This document shows, one piece after another, positions 43,169 to 51,483 of a DNA stretch of 64,000 nucleotides. The notes under the pieces are model-generated. The model made no database searches and was not told the origin of the DNA. It saw only the letters and a list, made by a program, of their open reading frames with translations. The position numbers were made by a program, and so were the translations under genes. The DNA comes from Acidobacteriota bacterium (GTDB taxonomy: Bacteria; Acidobacteriota; Blastocatellia; Pyrinomonadales; Pyrinomonadaceae): the NCBI GenBank assembly GCA_003223935.1, contig QHXQ01000043.1:62001-126000 (forward strand). The letters run 5' to 3'. How positions within the stretch are numbered: position 1 is the stretch's first letter; the number at the start of each line of letters is the position of its first letter.

Positions 43169-44479
43169 ATGGCGCGCAGAAAATTTCGCAGCAACCAGCG
43201 GCACGAACCCGTCACGGAACGCTCTTTCCAAGAGTACGTCTTCAACCTGCCCGCGCCCGCTACCTCGCGCACAGAACTACTGCGGCTCGTGCGCGGCGGC
43301 GAGGATACATACCTCGAACTCAAGGTCAAACTTTCTAATCTCGAAAAGATCGCGCAGGAGATTGTCGCGCTCGCCAACACGGGCGGTGGGCTGATGGTCT
43401 TCGGCGTCAGCGACCAACTACGCGTCGAAGGCGTGGACGACGCCGAAGGTGTGCGCGAAGAACTCGTCCGCATCTGCCGCGAACAGATCGTGCCGCCGCT
43501 CGTGCCTTATATTGACTTGGTCGCATTCGACAACGGCCGCCGCGTCGTCGCGCTCGACATCGAAGGCAAGCGCCGCCCATATCAAACGCGCGACGGGCGC
43601 TACTTCATCCGCATCGGCGCGGAGAAGCGCGAGGCTTCGCGCGAAGAGTTGTCGGCGCTGTTGGACGAAGCGCGCCCTCTGCGTTACGAGAACGTGATGG
43701 TCACGGGCGCGAGCGAAACAGACATAGACGAGGCGCACCTGTGGAGCTTCGTGCGCGAGTTCGCGGGTGATGCGTTTAATGAAGAGGCCGCGGGCGGCTA
43801 TCCGACCGGCGAAGTCTTAAAGCGCGACTTGCTGCTCGCTGCCGGCAACATGGGCGAGACCGTGCCGACCGTCGCCGGTCTCCTCCTGTTCGGGCGCGAC
43901 GAGCGCGTCGCCCAACTGCTGCCGCGCTCAAGCATCACCGCCGTCCGTTATGCCGGCGACACGACCCAAGCGCCGGAGATCGAACGCGCGCAACTCACGG
44001 GCAATCTGCACACGCTCTGCGAAGCAGCCCAGCGCTTCATCCGTCGCTACTGCGACCTGTGGGATGCGCGCCCGCGCCCTGTGGCTGCGAGTGGCGACGC
44101 GGGCGAGATGTTGATCGCGCGCGCGAACTATCATCGCGGCGCGGTCGGCGAAGCCGTCGCCAACGCGCTTGTGCACCGCGACCTCGCCCTGCGCGATCAG
44201 CCGACGCGCCTGCACATCTTCGACCGCGCTATCGAGGTGGTCAACGCGCGGCGCACGCTCGGCTTCATGCCCGTCGCCGGGCGCGCGATCCGCTACGGCG
44301 TGCCGCAGCGACTCAACCCGCAACTGGCCGCCATCTTCGCCAACGCTGCTTACGGTCTCGACCTCGCGCCCGGCGGGCTGCCCATGCTGCTGCGCCAAGC
44401 GCGCCTCTTCTCAGGTCGCCGCGCAGACATCAACGCTACCAACGATGAGTTCCGCTTGCGGCTCTATGGAATAGAGTAG
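43169..44479 (+). CDS. AlbA_2 (Schlafen-type) DNA-binding and HATPase_c_4 domain protein
   Basis: This 436-residue protein has an AlbA_2 domain at about 45-150 (EDTYLELKVKLSNLEKIAQEIVALANTGGGLMVFGV) and a C-terminal HATPase_c_4-like region at about 325-410, including YHRGAVGEAVANALVHRD. Proteins of this architecture are often mislabelled as RecG-like and are thought to be regulators or defence-related; the function is unknown. The stop codon lies at the left edge of the hairpin at 44480. Confidence 0.83.
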   Translation: MARRKFRSNQRHEPVTERSFQEYVFNLPAPATSRTELLRLVRGGEDTYLELKVKLSNLEKIAQEIVALANTGGGLMVFGVSDQLRVEGVDDAEGVREELVRICREQIVPPLVPYIDLVAFDNGRRVVALDIEGKRRPYQTRDGRYFIRIGAEKREASREELSALLDEARPLRYENVMVTGASETDIDEAHLWSFVREFAGDAFNEEAAGGYPTGEVLKRDLLLAAGNMGETVPTVAGLLLFGRDERVAQLLPRSSITAVRYAGDTTQAPEIERAQLTGNLHTLCEAAQRFIRRYCDLWDARPRPVAASGDAGEMLIARANYHRGAVGEAVANALVHRDLALRDQPTRLHIFDRAIEVVNARRTLGFMPVAGRAIRYGVPQRLNPQLAAIFANAAYGLDLAPGGLPMLLRQARLFSGRRADINATNDEFRLRLYGIE

Positions 44480-44602
44480 GCAGAAAGCAGAAGGCAGAAG
44501 GCAATCAAGACAGAAAAAGCCGGTTGAGTTTTCGCTCATGAAGTTGAGCGACATTCAACCGGCTATTCTTTTGTCCTTACTGCCTACTGCCTTCTGCTTT
44601 CT
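44480..44602. repeat. Word-type hairpin between convergent genes
   Basis: GGCAGAAAGCAGAAGGCAGA on the left pairs with CTGCCTACTGCCTTCTGCTT on the right; inside is a second palindrome (AGCCGGTTGAGTTTTCGCTC with GAGCGACATTCAACCGGCT). The inner stem followed by T-rich sequence looks like a bidirectional terminator for the AlbA_2 and VWFA genes. Confidence 0.75.
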
Positions 44603-45824
44603 AGCCCTTCGGCGCGTTGTAGAAGCGGCGGTGTTGGACTTCATAGGCGGCGTCGTCGAACTGCCCGTCGCCGTCCACGTCCACTTTGACGACGATCTTG
44701 TGTTGCTTGCCGTCGTGTTTGTCGCCGGGGTTGTAGCCGAGGCTGTACTGGTTGCGCATCAGTGCGTTGATCGAATTGAGCGCCGCTGATAGTTCACCCT
44801 CGAAGGTGATGGGGTAGTACGCGCCGCCGGTCTCTTTGGCAAAGGTCTGGAGCGCGTTCTGCGCTTGGTAGAAGGTCATGCGGCCGGGATCGCCGGCGAT
44901 TGAATCGGTCGGCGTCATCGAATCGCCGTACTTCTTGAAGTACATGTTGGCTGTGCCGATGATGTAGATCGGGATGCCGGCGTTCTGCGCGATCTTGCGC
45001 GCCGTGTCGTAGTTGATCTTGCTGAAGGTATCTATGCCCGAAGAGATCAGAAAGACCGCGCGTCGGCGACCCTCGACGCTGACGAGGCCGGCATAATCGG
45101 TCGTCGCTTGTTTCGAGTCTTCAAGCACGACCGAGTCGGCGCGGCCGCCGACGAGCGTCAGTTTCAGCGCATCGTACAGATTGGCCTCGTTGAAGGCAGG
45201 CCAGTTGCGCGAGAGCAGCGTGATGACCTGATTGATGCGGGCCGGGTCGTTCGTGAAATCGGTGAGCGGTGTGGCGCGCATGTCGTAAGCGACGCACGAA
45301 ATGTAGTCGCCGCGACTGACGGCGTCGCGCATGAACAAGGCCGCCGGCAGGATCACTTCGCGGCGCGGATCGTCCATGCCGCTGCTGCCGTAGTAGCCGA
45401 AGCGGGACGAGAGTTGGCTGAATTCAAGGATGACCGCGACGTTGAGTTTAGCTTCGGGCGTGCTGAAGTTGGTGATCTCTTGTTTGACGCCGTCCTCGAA
45501 GATGGCGAAGTTCTCTTTCTTCAGGCCCGTGACGAGTTGGCGCGTCTTCTTGTTGACGACGGTGGCTTCGACGTTGACCAAGTTGGACTTGACCTTAACG
45601 ACCTCGCCCTCCTGCGGCTTATTGACGATGTCGGGCGGCAGTTGGTCGTCCTGCTTGTCGGTCTGCTGCTTCTCTTCGCCGGGGCGCTGATTCTTCTTCT
45701 GCGGCGTGGTCGGCGGTTGTCGTCGCGATTGCGCGACGACGGGCAGACGAGCCGGCGCGATGCTCAACAACATGGCGCAGACGGACGATGCGACGAGGAG
45801 ACGACGAACGAACAAACTTCTCAT
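44601..45824 (-). CDS. VWFA-related acidobacterial-domain secreted protein
   Basis: This 407-residue protein has a signal peptide (MRSLFVRRLLVASSVCAMLLSIAPA), a Lys/Gln-rich linker, and a domain beginning VVKVKSNLVNVEATVVNKKTRQLVTGLKKENFAIFEDGVKQEI. That is the start seen in the VWFA-related Acidobacterial domain family. The MIDAS-like metal motif is weakened (LEFSQLSSR rather than DxSxS). It is probably extracytoplasmic and adhesive. A sigma-70-like promoter lies 60 bases upstream. Confidence 0.88.
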   Translation of the reverse strand: MRSLFVRRLLVASSVCAMLLSIAPARLPVVAQSRRQPPTTPQKKNQRPGEEKQQTDKQDDQLPPDIVNKPQEGEVVKVKSNLVNVEATVVNKKTRQLVTGLKKENFAIFEDGVKQEITNFSTPEAKLNVAVILEFSQLSSRFGYYGSSGMDDPRREVILPAALFMRDAVSRGDYISCVAYDMRATPLTDFTNDPARINQVITLLSRNWPAFNEANLYDALKLTLVGGRADSVVLEDSKQATTDYAGLVSVEGRRRAVFLISSGIDTFSKINYDTARKIAQNAGIPIYIIGTANMYFKKYGDSMTPTDSIAGDPGRMTFYQAQNALQTFAKETGGAYYPITFEGELSAALNSINALMRNQYSLGYNPGDKHDGKQHKIVVKVDVDGDGQFDDAAYEVQHRRFYNAPKG

Positions 45825-45883
45825 AATACTTAAAACCTCTTTTCGCCGGACGGCGGGCGTGCGCATCCTTGATTGATGCCCCA

Positions 45884-45913
45884 ACTATACGGCGCGCTTC
45901 GGAACGTGGTCAA
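45884..45913 (-). promoter_or_regulatory. Sigma-70-type promoter of the VWFA gene
   Basis: On the minus strand TTGACC (45908-45913) and TATAGT (45884-45889) are separated by 18 bases, both one mismatch from consensus. The distance to the ATG at 45824 is about 60 bases. Confidence 0.55.
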
Positions 45914-45950
45914 GAATTGGATGCGATGAGCGAAAAGATAGATGCAAGAG

Positions 45951-46033
45951 CAGTGGTCAGTAGTCGGTGGTCAGTGGTCAGTTAGAACAAGTTTTTTTAC
46001 TGACCCCTGACCACCGACTACTGACCACTGCCT
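45951..46033. repeat. Word-type hairpin (GTGGTCAGT words)
   Basis: AGTGGTCAGTAGTCGGTGGT on the left pairs with GACCACCGACTACTGACCAC on the right, with a T-rich loop. It directly follows the stop of the 46034 gene and precedes the VWFA promoter. Confidence 0.8.
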
Positions 46034-46849
46034 TTAGCGGTTGCCCGCGAGGGCTTCGGCTTCGACGGTCACGTCGTATGCGCCGGAGTTGTCGGCGAGA
46101 TTGCCTTCGTTGACGCCGAGGAAGAGGCGACCGTCGCGTTTGGCGACGAACTCCGTGTTGGCACCGACGAAGATGAAATCGTCGTTGTCGTCGCCGATGA
46201 CGGCGATCAGTGCGCCGGTCGGTTCGTTGCGCATCAGCTTGTCGTTATCGGCCATGCGGGGCAGACCCGTGGGCGTCGCATAGACGCCATTGCCGAGCGA
46301 GACGCGCCCGGAAGCGTTGATGCGCAGGCGTTGACCCGCGCGCACCATCAAGCCTGAATCAGTCCAACCGTTGTTCGTGTTGTCGGCACGGACGCGGACG
46401 CGGATCGGGAAGAAAGCGGGCGCGCCGGATGATGTCGTCGTGGTCGTCGTGCGCCCGGTCGTGGTTGTTGATGGCTGCGAGATGGTCGGCGCGGGGCGGT
46501 TATCAACGACCGGCGACGTATTGTCGTTCGTGTCCGTGTTCCCGTTGCCGCTCGGGCCGCCGACGACATCGCCGATGCCGGCCGCGCCCGTAGCGGGCTG
46601 TGTGCCGCCGCTCAAGGCGCTATCGAACTCGATGGATTCGACATCCTCAATGTTGAGCGTGAGCCGACTGCGCCGGCCGCGCGTGCCCGCGCCGATGAGC
46701 ACGGTGAACTGTTGATCTTTGAAGGCGATGATCTGGCCGCGTATGGTCGTGCCGTCGCGCAGGCGAATCGTGTCGGCGAGCGCGCTCGCGCTCAAGGCGA
46801 TCATGAACGCGGCGGCTAGGATTGACGTGATGAACTTCTTGGACAGCAT
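46034..46849 (-). CDS. Exported protein with LecA/PA-IL-like C-terminal domain pattern
   Basis: This 271-residue protein has a signal peptide (FITSILAAAFMIALSASALA), a short beta region (TIRLRDGTTIRGQIIAFKDQQFTVLI) like a translocation/assembly SH3 barrel, a Thr/Ser-rich linker (TTTGRTTTTTTSS) and a C-terminal beta-sandwich of about 120 residues (WTDSGLMVRAGQRLRINASGRVSLG...LFLGVNEGNLADNSGAYDVTVEA). That pattern resembles PA-IL-like carbohydrate-binding domains. The ATG at 46849 follows GGGAGGG; the open frame continues upstream to 46984 without signal. Confidence 0.72.
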   Translation of the reverse strand: MLSKKFITSILAAAFMIALSASALADTIRLRDGTTIRGQIIAFKDQQFTVLIGAGTRGRRSRLTLNIEDVESIEFDSALSGGTQPATGAAGIGDVVGGPSGNGNTDTNDNTSPVVDNRPAPTISQPSTTTTGRTTTTTTSSGAPAFFPIRVRVRADNTNNGWTDSGLMVRAGQRLRINASGRVSLGNGVYATPTGLPRMADNDKLMRNEPTGALIAVIGDDNDDFIFVGANTEFVAKRDGRLFLGVNEGNLADNSGAYDVTVEAEALAGNR

Positions 46850-47003
46850 AAAACCCTCCCGTGGGCAACTACGGACGAAGTGAACTGATGGACGTTTACC
46901 AAACCGCACACGCTTTGGCAAGCAGGAGAGCGAACACGGCTCCGAGCAAATGATGTGGCGCAGGCGCGGCGAGGTTGCCTGCAATCTGCAACGCGCGCAC
47001 GGT

Positions 47004-47867
47004 TCAGCCGTTCTGCGCGGACAGTTTTTGCTGAATGGTCTGCGGCACAGGATAGTTAGTAATGAATAGCTCTTTGCCTTTGGGCGCGTAAGTGCGACCG
47101 AAATTGTTCATGCCGTATTGTAGTTGCCACTCGTAGATGTGCGCGCCTGAGATGGCGAAGTTGCGGCGGACGGCGGGCGAGTCGTCGTAGGTGATGAGCC
47201 ACTTGTGCGAGCAGGCGGCGAGCGCGCGGGCGAAGCGCGTGTGATCGAATGAAGTGTGTAGCGCGCCATTCTTGCCGTAGAGTTTCGACTTGGTCGCGCT
47301 CAAGTAGGGCGGGTCGAGGAAGATGAAAACGTCAGCGCCCGGCGCGGTCAACAACGCTTCGTAGTCGAGATTGGTTATGCGCACATCTTGCTTGAGCACA
47401 GCTTCGAGGCGCGCAAGCCGTTCGATGGCGGAGCGGGTGAAGCGCCGCTCGAAGGCTTGCTGCGAGTAGCCGCCCGCTTCGATTGTGCCGGAGAAGGTGA
47501 TGCGGTTGAGGACGAAGAACCTGACCGCGCGCTCGAACGCAGACAACTCAGCCACGCGACAGTTCGTCGTCAATTCCGCGAACAGCTTGCGCCCGTCTGT
47601 CGTCTGGCGCTGAATATCTGCGACGGCTTGCGTCAGTCTGTCGAGACAGGTCTGCGCGATGTGCCAGAAGCAATAGAGGTCGTAGTTGAGATCGTTGATC
47701 CAGATGGGTAGTTGCGCGTGTTGCTGTCTGAGATGGACAAAGAGCGAGCCGCCGCCGACGAACGGCTCGCGGTAACTCGCAAATTGCGCGGGCAGATAAG
47801 GGATGATCTGCCGCAGCGCCTTTGTCTTGCCACCGGGATAACGTAAGGGGCTAGTGATCGTCGGCAT
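47004..47867 (-). CDS. D12-class adenine-N6 DNA methyltransferase (Dam-like)
   Basis: This 287-residue protein has SPLRYPGGKTKAL and FVGGGSLFV (AdoMet binding) and the catalytic FLDPPY motif, in the alpha order of Dam/D12 methyltransferases. The C-terminal LFITNYPVPQ is typical. No restriction endonuclease gene is adjacent, so it appears solitary, either for housekeeping or as an orphan anti-restriction enzyme. The target sequence is unknown. I chose the ATG at 47867, where homology begins. Confidence 0.9.
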   Translation of the reverse strand: MPTITSPLRYPGGKTKALRQIIPYLPAQFASYREPFVGGGSLFVHLRQQHAQLPIWINDLNYDLYCFWHIAQTCLDRLTQAVADIQRQTTDGRKLFAELTTNCRVAELSAFERAVRFFVLNRITFSGTIEAGGYSQQAFERRFTRSAIERLARLEAVLKQDVRITNLDYEALLTAPGADVFIFLDPPYLSATKSKLYGKNGALHTSFDHTRFARALAACSHKWLITYDDSPAVRRNFAISGAHIYEWQLQYGMNNFGRTYAPKGKELFITNYPVPQTIQQKLSAQNG

Positions 47868-47931
47868 AGGAACGCACAGTCTATATTTTATGCTCAATGC
47901 TCACGCGGGCCGGTTCGATGCCGCAAACGAA

Positions 47932-47960
47932 ATACGGTAGGCCGTTTTGACCTACCGTAT
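47932..47960. terminator. Hairpin, possible terminator
   Basis: ATACGGTAGG (47932-47941) pairs exactly with CCTACCGTAT (47951-47960) around a T-containing loop. It lies between the gene at 48108 and the methyltransferase, both on the minus strand. A strong T-run is missing, so termination is only likely. Confidence 0.5.
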
Positions 47961-48107
47961 GCGCGCATAGTTGTTGCGCTCGCGGTGTCTGCAAACCTCC
48001 GCGACCGTTAAAGCACAGTGGTGCAGCGCGAGACAATGACAGTTTGCCGGCCCGCACCGCGTCTGTGCGACAACAACCGATCACACAAGTGTGACAGTCT
48101 TATTTGG

Positions 48108-48389
48108 CTACGGAGTAGCGTGCGGCATGCCTTGCATGGCCATCATGCCGCCGGTGACGACTTGGAGAATGATCAGCACGATGATCAAGGCCGTCCAGAT
48201 CAGCATCAAGTTTTTGATGTTGAGCCGGCCCGCGTTCATCCAGCCCCAGATGTAGGTATAAAGCATGCAGATAAAACCCAGAATGCCTTTGAGCGCGCCT
48301 TCATTCTGGAACAGTTTGACCAGCACCATGATCGCGACGATCAAGTCGGCCAGTAATACCACGATATACAGTATGCCTAGAGCACCCAT
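48108..48389 (-). CDS. Small membrane protein, two or three helices
   Basis: This 93-residue protein has hydrophobic segments LGILYIVVLLADLIVAIMVLV, ILGFICMLYTYIWGWM and LMLIWTALIIVLIILQVVTG. No family was recognised. AGGCTGAAAAGAG precedes the ATG. It is likely an inner-membrane protein. The upstream neighbour is a DUF2752 membrane protein on the same strand. Confidence 0.72.
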   Translation of the reverse strand: MGALGILYIVVLLADLIVAIMVLVKLFQNEGALKGILGFICMLYTYIWGWMNAGRLNIKNLMLIWTALIIVLIILQVVTGGMMAMQGMPHATP

Positions 48390-48432
48390 CTCTTTTCAGC
48401 CTCCAGTTTAGCTTGTTAGGTGAACGAGCAGT

Positions 48433-48876
48433 TTAGCCGCGCACGAGGCGGCTCATTGTGTTCGGCGCAAAGAGCAGGCGCGCCAACCAATAACAGATCA
48501 GTCCGATGAGTAACAGGGCGGTTAGCCCCGTGCGTTGTTCGACGGCCGTAACAGTTGCGACGAGCGTGTCGCGCGGGCGCGCGGGCAGCAGTGCCGCGCA
48601 GCCGAACATGATGAGTGCGCAGAGAAAGAAGGGCGCGTAGGCGTGCAGCGCGAGCGCGGTGCGCCAGTCGCCGCGCACGAGCGCGATGGTCGCGCGCGAC
48701 AGACCGCAACCGGGACATGCCACGCCGAGCACGTGCGCAAACGGACAGGGCCAAGCGGGCAAGTTAGCCCAGACCAATGCAGTTTGAATGATGGCGACGA
48801 CAGAGATGACGAGGGCGACGCTCCGGCGTGCGAGCATCGGTGCGAGCGTGGGGGCAAATAGTGTGCGAGCCGACAT
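48433..48876 (-). CDS. DUF2752 membrane protein
   Basis: This 147-residue protein has three or four hydrophobic segments and the DUF2752 signature WPCPFAHVLGVACPGCGLSRA near residue 45, in which CPGCGxxR is characteristic. The function is unknown. It is co-directional with the small membrane protein at 48108. Confidence 0.88.
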   Translation of the reverse strand: MSARTLFAPTLAPMLARRSVALVISVVAIIQTALVWANLPAWPCPFAHVLGVACPGCGLSRATIALVRGDWRTALALHAYAPFFLCALIMFGCAALLPARPRDTLVATVTAVEQRTGLTALLLIGLICYWLARLLFAPNTMSRLVRG

Positions 48877-49151
48877 TCGTCGTTAGCGTTATCGGGGGCG
48901 GTCGCGCGCATCGAGGCGCGGGCGCAGTAGTTGGTTCGAGCGAACGCGCGACGCACATTACTACAAGCCGCAGTTCGTGACAAGACATTTGATCAAGCCT
49001 GCTAGATCAAGATTAAGCTTCGCAGTCCTACGGCTCATAGGCCGCGAAGTTAACCAAACGGTCTACCGCCCGCACGGTCGGGGTCGCACGACTTGCGGGT
49101 AGTGGGGTAACTATTTGTGGGTAATCGTAAAAAACTCTTGACAAGAAGAGA

Positions 49152-49973
49152 TTACTCGGGCGTGGCTGTTGGGGTCGGTTGAGGACTTTTATTATCCTCT
49201 GACGCGGTTGAGATAGCTTTCAGCCTGAATACCTCTTTGTCAGTGTACTGTCGCTGCTGTTCCGCATCATAGATCACCTTCATGTAAGCGAGGGTAGGTA
49301 GGAGGGTTAAAACCACAAATATCCTCACATAGCGTTTGCGCTTTGGAAATCTTTGGCGTTCTCGCATGAAACGTCTCGTCACTAATCCGAAGATGATGAG
49401 GAAAACGCAGCTTGCTCCCGCCCCGATTACATCCTTCCACATCCATCCTACATATTTTGAAGCCAAATCCTGAAGTTCCGGCGTGAAGTCATTGGCCTTG
49501 TCCGTCAGATATATTCTGTTCAAGACCAAGAGGACAGCCAACCCTGCGTGTAGAGCGAGCACAAAAAACCAATAATAAGGCAACCTCTCTATTTCGCTCT
49601 CCGAGTGCCCCTTTTGTTCATTCCCTTGCGGGGGTAGAATGCCAAAAAGCCGTAGCGCAAGAATAGCGAAGAGACAGAACTCGGTAATTCCCATCAGCGT
49701 GGGAAGAATTGAATCCCACACATCCGCTTTGGAGTTTGTAAGCAAGACGCCTCTCCCCCAAGTCATCAGCGTGACCATCGTAGCCATTAGTGATGCGATC
49801 CACGGGAGAAGTCGTAACTTTTGTTTATTGTAATTTGCGAGAATATGAAGGAGCACGATGGTAGCCGCCGCCCACACCACGCTTCGCATAAAGCCGCCGA
49901 TATACAGATACCTGTCTTGAGGGAAACTGAATAAACGCTCGGCAATCTGATTTACGGTGATTGGTGCTGACAT
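49152..49973 (-). CDS. Hypothetical membrane protein, probably acquired
   Basis: This 273-residue protein has about six hydrophobic segments (for example VVWAAATIVLLHILANY, FCLFAILALRLFGIL, YWFFVLALHAGLAVLLVL, ASCVFLIIFGLVTRRF) and a soluble tail ending SPQPTPTATPE. No family was recognised. Its base composition is clearly more AT-rich than genes at either side of the island, which suggests transfer. It is adjacent to the IS transposase. Confidence 0.7.
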   Translation of the reverse strand: MSAPITVNQIAERLFSFPQDRYLYIGGFMRSVVWAAATIVLLHILANYNKQKLRLLPWIASLMATMVTLMTWGRGVLLTNSKADVWDSILPTLMGITEFCLFAILALRLFGILPPQGNEQKGHSESEIERLPYYWFFVLALHAGLAVLLVLNRIYLTDKANDFTPELQDLASKYVGWMWKDVIGAGASCVFLIIFGLVTRRFMRERQRFPKRKRYVRIFVVLTLLPTLAYMKVIYDAEQQRQYTDKEVFRLKAISTASEDNKSPQPTPTATPE

Positions 49974-50057
49974 TCGGGCGCTTCTCCTTCAGTCGAGATG
50001 ACGGCGGCTCAGCGAGAGTAGATACTTATTATAGCCTAATCTTACGAGATAAGGGCG

Positions 50058-50097
50058 AAAAGGTCAGGCCGCTGTCAGGCAGACGGCCTGACCTTTT
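50058..50097. terminator. Strong bidirectional hairpin 3' of the transposase
   Basis: AAAAGGTCAGGCCG (50058-50071) and CGGCCTGACCTTTT (50084-50097) are exact complements, with a 12-base loop. The A-run and T-run at the ends make it an intrinsic terminator on either strand. It lies 10 bases downstream of the transposase stop. Confidence 0.75.
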
Positions 50098-50106
50098 GAC
50101 TTTATC

Positions 50107-51060
50107 CTAGTACGCGAGCAAGTCTTTCAACTCCCACACGCGCTTCGTGACCCCGGCCTCCATCGCGGGCGTACATCTCAGCGTCTTGTGGATACGACAG
50201 AAGTTATAGTACGCGAAGTGCAGCGCGTAGGCCGCGCGTAGATTCTCCCGCTTCTTCGAGAACCCGTTGGTCAAGCGCGTCAGGCGACGCATGTGCATCC
50301 TGATGGTTAGGTTCTGCCGCTCGATGTGCGACGTGCAGATCGCCGCCTCGTCAGGCTCGCCGATGCGCGGGTCTTTGATAATCTCCAACACGCGCGACGG
50401 CGAATAGCGTCGCTCACCCTCTGGACTCTGCGAAGGGTGCGCGGCGTGATAGGTCTTGATGAGCCGCGCGTAGTCCACCCGCACGCCCAGACTGAGCGAA
50501 ACCGCGTCCGGGTAAGACTCCCAGCCGTCCGTCGTCAGTTGAAAGTGCCCGGCGGTGGCGCGCTCCAGCTTCTCGATGAAGGCTTCGGTGTCCTCGACGG
50601 TGCGCTGGCCCAGATGCCAAGCCAGCACGAGCTTCGTGTGCCGTTCTATCGCGACGAAGCAGTACGCATCGCCGGTCTCGTCGCCGTAGCCCTTCGCGTT
50701 CTTCGTCTTTTGCTTGCACCAGACGAAGCCCCAGATTTCGTCGGCCTGCACGTCGCGCACCTTAACTTGGCTGATGCGGCGGTCTTGCAGGCGCTCACAT
50801 TTCCGCCCAGCGAGCAGCAGGAGCGAGAGGATCGTTCGCTTCCCGACGCCGGTCACGCGCTCAATGCCTCTGACGCTCATGCCCTCGACCAGCAGATGTA
50901 GGCATGAGAGCGCTCTCTGCACCGAGAGGCGCATCTTGCCGAGCGGTTTGCGATGCCGTTCGATGAAGGTTTTTGTGCAGACCGGACAATACCAGCGTTG
51001 TTGTCTGTATGGATCGTGTCCGTGCCTTTGGCATTTCGACCGACAGTGTATGCAGATCAT
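50107..51060 (-). mobile_element. IS1-family-like transposase (IS element, ends not resolved)
   Basis: This 317-residue protein begins with a zinc-finger segment (CIHCRSKCQRHGHDPYRQQRWYCPVC), followed by a helix-turn-helix (GMSVRGIERVTGVGKRTI) and a DDE-type domain: VQADEIWGFV, LTTDGWESYPDAV and the HIERQNLTIRMHMRRLTR block. This is the layout of IS1-like transposases encoded in a single frame, without the classical frameshift. AAGGGGAAG precedes the ATG. It is intact and plausibly active. I could not find matching terminal inverted repeats; the flanks show a GGTTAGC...GCTAACC hairpin at 51085-51127 and the terminator at 50058. Confidence 0.85.
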
Positions 51061-51142
51061 CGTAGCTTCCCCTTTCGTGCGAGGTTAGCTACAATGAGTG
51101 TTGGTGCATCTCAGCGTGGCTAACCGCCGCGTTTGAGTTACC

Positions 51143-51186
51143 GGCCTCGTCGGTTGCAGCAACAGCCGGCGGGGCCTTCAGTTTTT
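51143..51186 (+). terminator. Intrinsic terminator on the plus strand
   Basis: GGCCTCGTCGG (51143-51153) pairs with CCGGCGGGGCC (51166-51176) allowing two G-U pairs, followed by TTCAGTTTTT. It points away from the transposase reading direction, and no annotated plus-strand gene precedes it within the island; it may protect the element from outside transcription or end a small RNA. Confidence 0.6.
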
Positions 51187-51284
51187 CGTTGACAGGAGTC
51201 GCCCTCCTGACGTAGTATTTTTGAGACAAAAACTCCCTATGCGTGCGTAGGACTCGCCGCCGAAGGAGTCAAGCAGTTATGAGG

Positions 51285-51313
51285 CCGCCGATCTTGCACA
51301 TCGGCGGTCTTTC
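51285..51313 (+). terminator. Second plus-strand terminator-like hairpin
   Basis: CCGCCGAT (51285-51292) pairs exactly with ATCGGCGG (51300-51307), loop of seven, followed by TCTTTCT. It is the second plus-strand stop signal in 150 bases without a gene. Confidence 0.5.
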
Positions 51314-51404
51314 TACTTTATCCCGCCCCAAAGTTTAGCATGGCTACCGTTTGAGCGGCAATCAATTTTTCCCGTAAATTTAACTATTTAGTGCGCTTAC
51401 GACG

Positions 51405-51418
51405 CACCTGTTTAGGTT
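51405..51418. promoter_or_regulatory. XRE-operator-like palindrome, site A
   Basis: CACCTGTTTAGGTT is a variant of the AACCTA-WW-TAGGTT palindrome found near both XRE genes. A shorter relative, ACTATTTAGT, lies at 51383-51392. Confidence 0.5.
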
Positions 51419-51469
51419 ATTATGTCGCCGCCGTCGCGATGCGCGTGCGGCGCAATCTGCGTGACGATG

Positions 51470-51483
51470 TACCTATTTAGGTT
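51470..51483. promoter_or_regulatory. XRE-operator-like palindrome, site B
   Basis: TACCTATTTAGGTT overlaps the last codons of XRE1; on the minus strand CCTAAATAG supplies the final Pro-Lys codons and the stop. Confidence 0.55.

Larger units (their letters stand above)
51061..51472. other. 412-base intergenic region with tandem plus-strand terminators and operator copies
   Basis: It has no gene. It contains the GGTTAGC...GCTAACC hairpin close to the transposase start, two plus-strand terminator-like hairpins (51143-51186 and 51285-51313), a Shine-Dalgarno-like palindrome CAGGAG-TCGCC-CTCCTG at 51190-51206, and copies of the XRE-operator palindrome at 51383 and 51405. It may be the truncated leader of a lost gene, or hold a small RNA. 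Confidence 0.5.

Noticed and set aside
42935-43231. Minus-strand frame in the 42.7-43.2 kb gap
   Set aside because: Composition is partly protein-like but it overlaps the AlbA_2 gene start, has no ribosome-binding site, and resembles no family.
43169-44479. RecG helicase annotation for the AlbA_2 protein
   Set aside because: There are no helicase motifs; only the AlbA_2 and HATPase_c_4-like parts are present.
48880-49140. Possible tRNA or structured RNA in the DUF2752/membrane-protein gap
   Set aside because: A GC hairpin exists near 49016-49050, but no cloverleaf, anticodon loop or CCA end could be built.
50040-51130. Terminal inverted repeats of the IS element
   Set aside because: I found local hairpins at each end but no pair of matching terminal sequences or target duplication, so element ends are not claimed.
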